A DNA stretch of 64,000 bases from Lepus europaeus (taxonomy: Eukaryota; Chordata; Mammalia; Lagomorpha; Leporidae): contig NC_084833.1 of the NCBI RefSeq assembly GCF_033115175.1, positions 55,762,716-55,826,715 on the forward strand, written 5' to 3'. The notes beneath the pieces are model-generated. The model was not told the origin of the DNA, made no database searches, and saw only the letters and a list, made by a program, of their open reading frames with translations. The translations under genes and the position numbers were made by a program. Shown piece by piece: positions 55,501 through 61,500 of this stretch. How positions within the stretch are numbered: position 1 is the first letter of the stretch; each line of letters starts with the position of its first letter.

Positions 55501-58500
55501 TAAAAAATTTATTTATTTATTTTGAGAGGTAGAGTTACAGACAAAGGGAGAGACAGAGAGCAAGGTCTTCCATTTTCTGCTTCACTCCCCAAATTTTCTA
55601 CTGCTTTCTCAGGCCATAGCAAAGAGCTGGATCAGAAGAGAAGCAACTGGAACTAAAACTGGCGCCCGTATGGGATGCCAATGCCACAGGTGAAGACTTA
55701 GCCCACTACACCATAGTGCCAGTCCCATACACTTTTTTCTTTTTTAATTTATTTGAAAGGCAGAATTCCAAAGGGAGGAGGAGAGACGGGGAGGGGGGGG
55801 GGGAGTCTTCTATCCCGCTACTTCACTCCACAAATGGCCACAACAGCAAGGGCTGGGCCAGGCCAAAGCTAGGAGCCCAGAGCTTCTTCTAGGTCTCCCA
55901 CATGTGTGCAGGAGCCCAGGAACTTGCACCATCTTTTATTGCTTTCCCAGGCATATTAACAGAGAACTGGGTTAGAAGTGGAACAGCCAGGTTTTGAACT
56001 GATGCCCATGTGGGATGCTGTCATTGCAGGTGGAGGCTTAACTTGGTACTCCACAACACCGGGGCCATTATTTACACTTTTGAGTCTTAAGCTCTGAATG
56101 TCAAAAAAAAATGTACTTTTAAACTCGGTGAACATTAGGGAAACACTTTTGTCTTAGGATATATAACAAAGTTTTGTTTTTACTAGTACAGGCTGATTAA
56201 TAGAAATATAATATCAAGTATATTTAATTTTTAAAAAATATTTGAGAGTTACATAGAGAGGAGGGGAGGCAGAGGCAGAGAGAGTTTCTGTTTGCTGTTT
56301 TATTCCCCAAATGGCTACAATGGCCAGGACAGGGCCAGGCCAAAGGCAGTGGCCAGAAGCTTTATCTGGTCCTCCCACATGGGTGCCAGGGTCCAAGTAC
56401 TTGGGCCATCTTTCACTGCTTTCTCAGGTGCATTAACAGGGAGCTTGGCGGGGGGGGGGGGGGGGGGGGGGGGCGGAGCTGTGCTGTGGCATAGCAGGTA
56501 AAGCCTCCGCCTACAGTGTTAGCATCCCATATGGGCTTATTTTTTTAGATTTGTTGGTTTATTTATTTATTTATTTTAAAGATTTATTTTATTTGACAGA
56601 GTTACAGAGAGAGGTAGAGACAGAGAGAGAGGTCTTCCATCCACTGGTTCACTCCCCAGATGACCGCAATGGCCAGAGCTGCACCGATCAAAGCCAGGAG
56701 CCAGGAGCTTCTTCTGGGTCTCCCATGTGGGTACAGGGGCCCAAGGACTTTGGCCGTCCTCTACTGCTTTCCCAGGCCATAACAGAGAGCTGGATCAGAA
56801 GAGGAGCAGTCGAGACTAGAACTGGTGCCCATATGGGATGCTGGTGGTTCAGGCCAGGGTTTTAGCCTGTGGTGCCACAGCACCAGCCCCAGTTTGATTG
56901 ATTTATACATGTCTTCTATCCGCTCATTTGCTCCCAATGCCTCGACAGTCAAGGCCAGGGCATGTTGAAGCCAGGAACACATGGCTTATTGTGGAACAAA
57001 ATCAAAAGAGTTTGAGAAACACTGTCTCAAATTGGTTTTATTGCTTTTAGAAGACAATAGTGATTGGTAAGAGAAATAGAGTGACAAAGTGGAATAGGAT
57101 GGAGGGTGGTTGATGTAATTCACTCAGTCTGGCTGACTTGTAAGTAAATCATATTAGGAGTAGAGAGGGGGCCAGACCAAAACTAGAAAGTAAAGGAAAT
57201 TAGAAAAGGATAATTCTATTTTGAAAATAAGATTTGAGATTTTTACTACATTATCCTTTTTTCTGTTACCTTTTTAAAGATGTAGTGGGTCTGGTGCGTG
57301 GCTCACTTGGTTAATCCTCCGCCTGTGGTGCCGGCATCCCATATGGTTGCCAGGTTCTAGTCTCGGCTGCCCCTTTTCCAATTCAGCTCTCTGCTGTGGT
57401 CCAGGAGGGCAGTGGAAGATGGCTCAAGTGTTTGGGTCCCTGCACCTGCACGAAAGACCAGGAAGAAGCACCTGGCTCCTGGCTTCGGATTGGCGCAGCA
57501 CCGACTGTAGCGGCCATTTGGAGAGTGAACCAATGGAAAGAAGACCTTTCTCTCTGTCTCTCTCTCACTGTCTATAACTCTACCTGTCAAATTAAAGAAA
57601 AAAAAAAAAGGTGTAGTGAATTGAGGTGAATTTTCAGAGTTAAATTAGAAATAAATTATTAGACCTTATGTGTATACCTAGATTTCTAGAGAAATTACTT
57701 TTCTTGAAAGTATTTGGAGTAAAATGCATTAGAGAAGCAGTTATTAAAAAAATCTGAAGAGCTTATTTATTTATTTTTGGCCAAATTGTCCAATTCCTCT
57801 CTATCTGGTACATGTTGAATATTTGTCTTGATTTTTTTTTAAGTAGTACACTTGGATTGACATTGTATTTATTGCTTAGTAAATGGTCAGTTTGGAGGCA
57901 TGACAGCTGAGGAGTCATGTATTTTTAAAGTTTCTGTGTATAATTTTACTTTATTTTTAAATACAGGTTGAGTATCCCTAATCCAAAAATCTGAAATGCT
58001 CCAAAATCTAACTTTTTGAATGTCAACATATTACTACAAGAGGAAAACTGCACACCTGATTTCCTGCGACAGGTTGCATTCAAAATGCAGGCACACTAAA
58101 AATGTTGTATAAAATTATCTTCAGTCTGTGTGTTTAAGATGTATATGAGGCATAAATGAATTTCATGTTTAGGTTAAGTCCTGTCCCCAAGATATTCATT
58201 ATGTATGTGCTCTAAATATTCCAAGTTTGAGAAAATCTGGAACACTTCTTTTCCAGGCATTTCAGATAAGGAATACTCAACTTATACTGAAATGTGGGTA
58301 TAATCTCATTAACATGATAATTCCTGTATTTATACTTTTTTCTGAAATGTTGGACTTGTCTTTTTAAAATTCCATTTAATTATGCTTTAGTCCTTAACTT
58401 AGAAGTTAACAGCTTGCAAACATTTGCTATACCAGGCTCTATATTTCTCAGTATACTCTCAGGGTTTCTTTATCCCTTTCCACTAGCCTTATTTCTTGTT

Positions 58501-61500
58501 TGTTTGGTAAGTATATAAAATGAAATTGAGAAACTGGAAAAAAGTGGCTTTAAATACAATGAAGATGATGATGGTATCTTAGCCCCACTTGCCTATACAA
58601 GCATAAACTTGTTAGCTTAAGAGGAGTTAATATGATACCTGTTAAGTCCCTCCATAAAATCTTATAGTATGGATCTTTTTCTAGAACAGAGGTATCATAA
58701 AACTAATTGCATTTATAAGCTCTGTTTTAGCCTTTTCTTTTCTGTTTTGTTTTGTAACTTGGATCATCCAAGAGTATTGCTGGGCATAGTAAATTAAGTC
58801 GTAGGGCTGAGGGTGGTGTTTTTAAGCATAGAAATTGACTAAAAATTTGTCTTTGAAATTTTCATTCTTAGGCTAATGTTAATTGCTTGGATTTAGTCAC
58901 TGTTTAATCATGGTGCCAATTTTAAGTAGTCTCATTGAATTTCAATTTGATCTAAGAAAAAGACTAGATCAAATAGATTCTTGATCTCTACACAAGAGAT
59001 ATCATACATAGTATCCTCCCTTCTCCCCAGAAGGAAACATTAAGCTTTTCCATGGGTGAATATTTTGATGTGAGTAACATGGCAAAGTACAAAATGCTTG
59101 TATCTTCTTGTTATTTTCCAGTGTTCTGGACTTGGTGCCTCATTTTGTTATATGCTCTCCTATTTAGTTGGGAGACCGGTTGTGTACAAATACCTAACAG
59201 AGAAAGCAGTAAAATGGTCACAACAGGTAAGCATGTTTTTTTTGTTTGTTTGTTTGTTTGTTTTGGAATTGTGTATTAGAAATGCAGAGAGAGAGGGAAA
59301 GACAGAGAAAGACCTGGCCACAATAGCCAGGACTGGGCCAGGCTGAGGCCATGAGTCAGAAACTCCATCCCTGTATCCCACATGTGTGGCAGGAGCCCAA
59401 GTACGCGAGCCATCTTCTGCTGTCTTCCCAGCTCCATTAGCAAGTATCTAGATGAGAAGCAGAGTAGGACTGAACCTGCACTCTTATAGGGAAGACTAGC
59501 ATCATAAACAGCAGCTTAACACTCTATACTATAACGCCAGCCCCTTAACATGTCTTTTTTAAGTTATGTAATAGAACTCCTTGGTTAATTGTCAGTGTAT
59601 AGTCCCTATGTAAATTTATGTAGCCCCTACATAGGTTTAGTTTACAGATGAACTCAGATGATAAAAATAATCTTTTGACATAATCATGAAGTAGGCAAAT
59701 ATGAATGTTAATAATTTTGAATATAAATTCTACATGCCTATGATGGTAATTTGAATTCTATATCCCTTAAATTTAATTAGAGAGGTTGAGACTGGTGTGA
59801 TACAAAGGGTTAATCCATCACCTGCCATACTGTCATCCTTTATGAGCACCTTCGAGTCCCAGCTGCTCCACTTCCAATCTAGCTCCCTGATAATGTGCCT
59901 GGGAGGGCAGTGGATGATGGTCTGAGTGCTTGTACCCCTGCTATCCACATAAGAGACCTGGATGGAGTCTGGAACTCCTGCTTTGGCCTGGCACAGCCCA
60001 GGGCATTTGCAGCCATTCAGGGAGTAAACCAGCAGATGGGAGATCTTTCTCTGTCTCTCCCTCTCTCTCTATAACTTTACCTTTCAAATAAAATAAATAA
60101 ATCCTTTTTATTTGCCATAGTTAGACACCTTACCTGTTTGTTGTTGGTGCAGCATGCTGTCAGTGGGTCACACAAAACCTGTATCCGTGGACTCCTTTAA
60201 TGTATTTTCACTGCAAACAATTGTGACCTTTAGTCTGGATCTCTTCAATGACTAACAATGATAAATACAAGCAGTACTATACACAAAGGGCTTCCATAGT
60301 ATTGCTCAGAGAATCCTATTTCTGTAAAGAATCAGAAGAAAGAATGTTATATATCACAGGAGTTTGTGATCACCTGTCTTACTTCTTTGTTGTACAGATT
60401 AGAAAATCTAATATTTTGCCCTAAAACCAAAGCAAGGTCTAGAATCTCAGATATATACACATATATATCTAAACGATATATACTGAATGAATAGTTTTGC
60501 TTGTAAGTTTCTCTTTGGGGGCCAGTGCTGTGGCGTAGCAGGTAGAGCCACCACCTGCAGTGCTAGCATTTATGAATGTCTGTTTAAGTCCCAGCTGCTC
60601 CACTTCCGATCCAGCTCTCTCCTATGGCCTGGGAAAGCAGCAGAAGATGGCCCAAGTCCTTGGGCCCCTGCGGCCGCATGGGAGACCCTAAAGAAGCTGG
60701 CTCCTGGCTTTGGATCACTTGAGCTCCAGACATTGCGGTCATCTAGGGAGTGAACCAGTGGATGGAAGACCTACCTAACACCTTCCCCCACCCCCACCCC
60801 CGCCTCTCTGCCTCTCTCTGTAGCTCTCTGCCTTTGAAGTAAATAATAAATCTTTAAAAAAAGGTTTTTCTTTAAAAAAAAAAGGTTTTTCTTTGGAAAA
60901 GCTTTTTTTTTTTTTCTTTAAATTCAAGAGGTAGAGTTATAGATACAGAAAGATGAGAGAAAGGTCTTCCATCCACTGATTCATTCCCTAAATGCCACAA
61001 CAGCCGGAGCTGAGCTGATCTGAAGCCAGGAGCCAGGAGCTTCTTCCCGGTCTCCTATGCTGGTGCAGGGGCCCAAGCACTTGGGCCATCTTCCACTGCC
61101 TTCCCAGCTTGCTATTTTATCTTTTTCAAGTGAACTCACTAGCTGTTAGAAAGAAGTATAAGGCCGGCGCCGTGGCTCAACAGGCTAATCCTCCGCCTTG
61201 CGGCGCCGGCACACTGGGTTCTAGTCCTGGTTGGGGCGCCGGATTCTATCCCGGTTGCCCCTCTTCCAGGCCAGCTCTCTGCTATGGCCCGGGAAGGCAG
61301 TGGAGGATGGCCCAAGTGCTTGGGCCCTGCACCCACATGGGAGACCAGGAGAAGCACCTGGCTCCTGGCTTCGGATCAGCGCGATGCGCCGGCCGCAGCG
61401 GCCATTGGAGGGTGAACCAACGGCAAAAAGGAAGACCTTTCTCTCTGTCTCTCTCTCTCACTATCCACTCTGCCTGTCAAAAAAAAAAAAAAAAGTATAA

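Larger units (their letters stand above)
53385..58412 (+). other. TMEM41B: TMEM41B intron 3, predicted U12-type (minor spliceosome) intron
   Basis: The 5' splice site at 53385-53394 reads GTATCCTTTT, an exact match to the minor-class GT-AG consensus. At 58391-58398 it has TCCTTAAC, matching the U12 branch site, with the branch A about 16 nt before the exon. No polypyrimidine tract separates branch and AG. About 5.0 kb long, it contains SINEs, a Tigger-like MITE and unique AT-rich DNA. Confidence 0.9.

Noticed and set aside
57964-58284. MITE contributing the exon 4 splice signals
   Set aside because: The element ends at 58284, while the branch site starts near 58390. The intervening sequence is unique.
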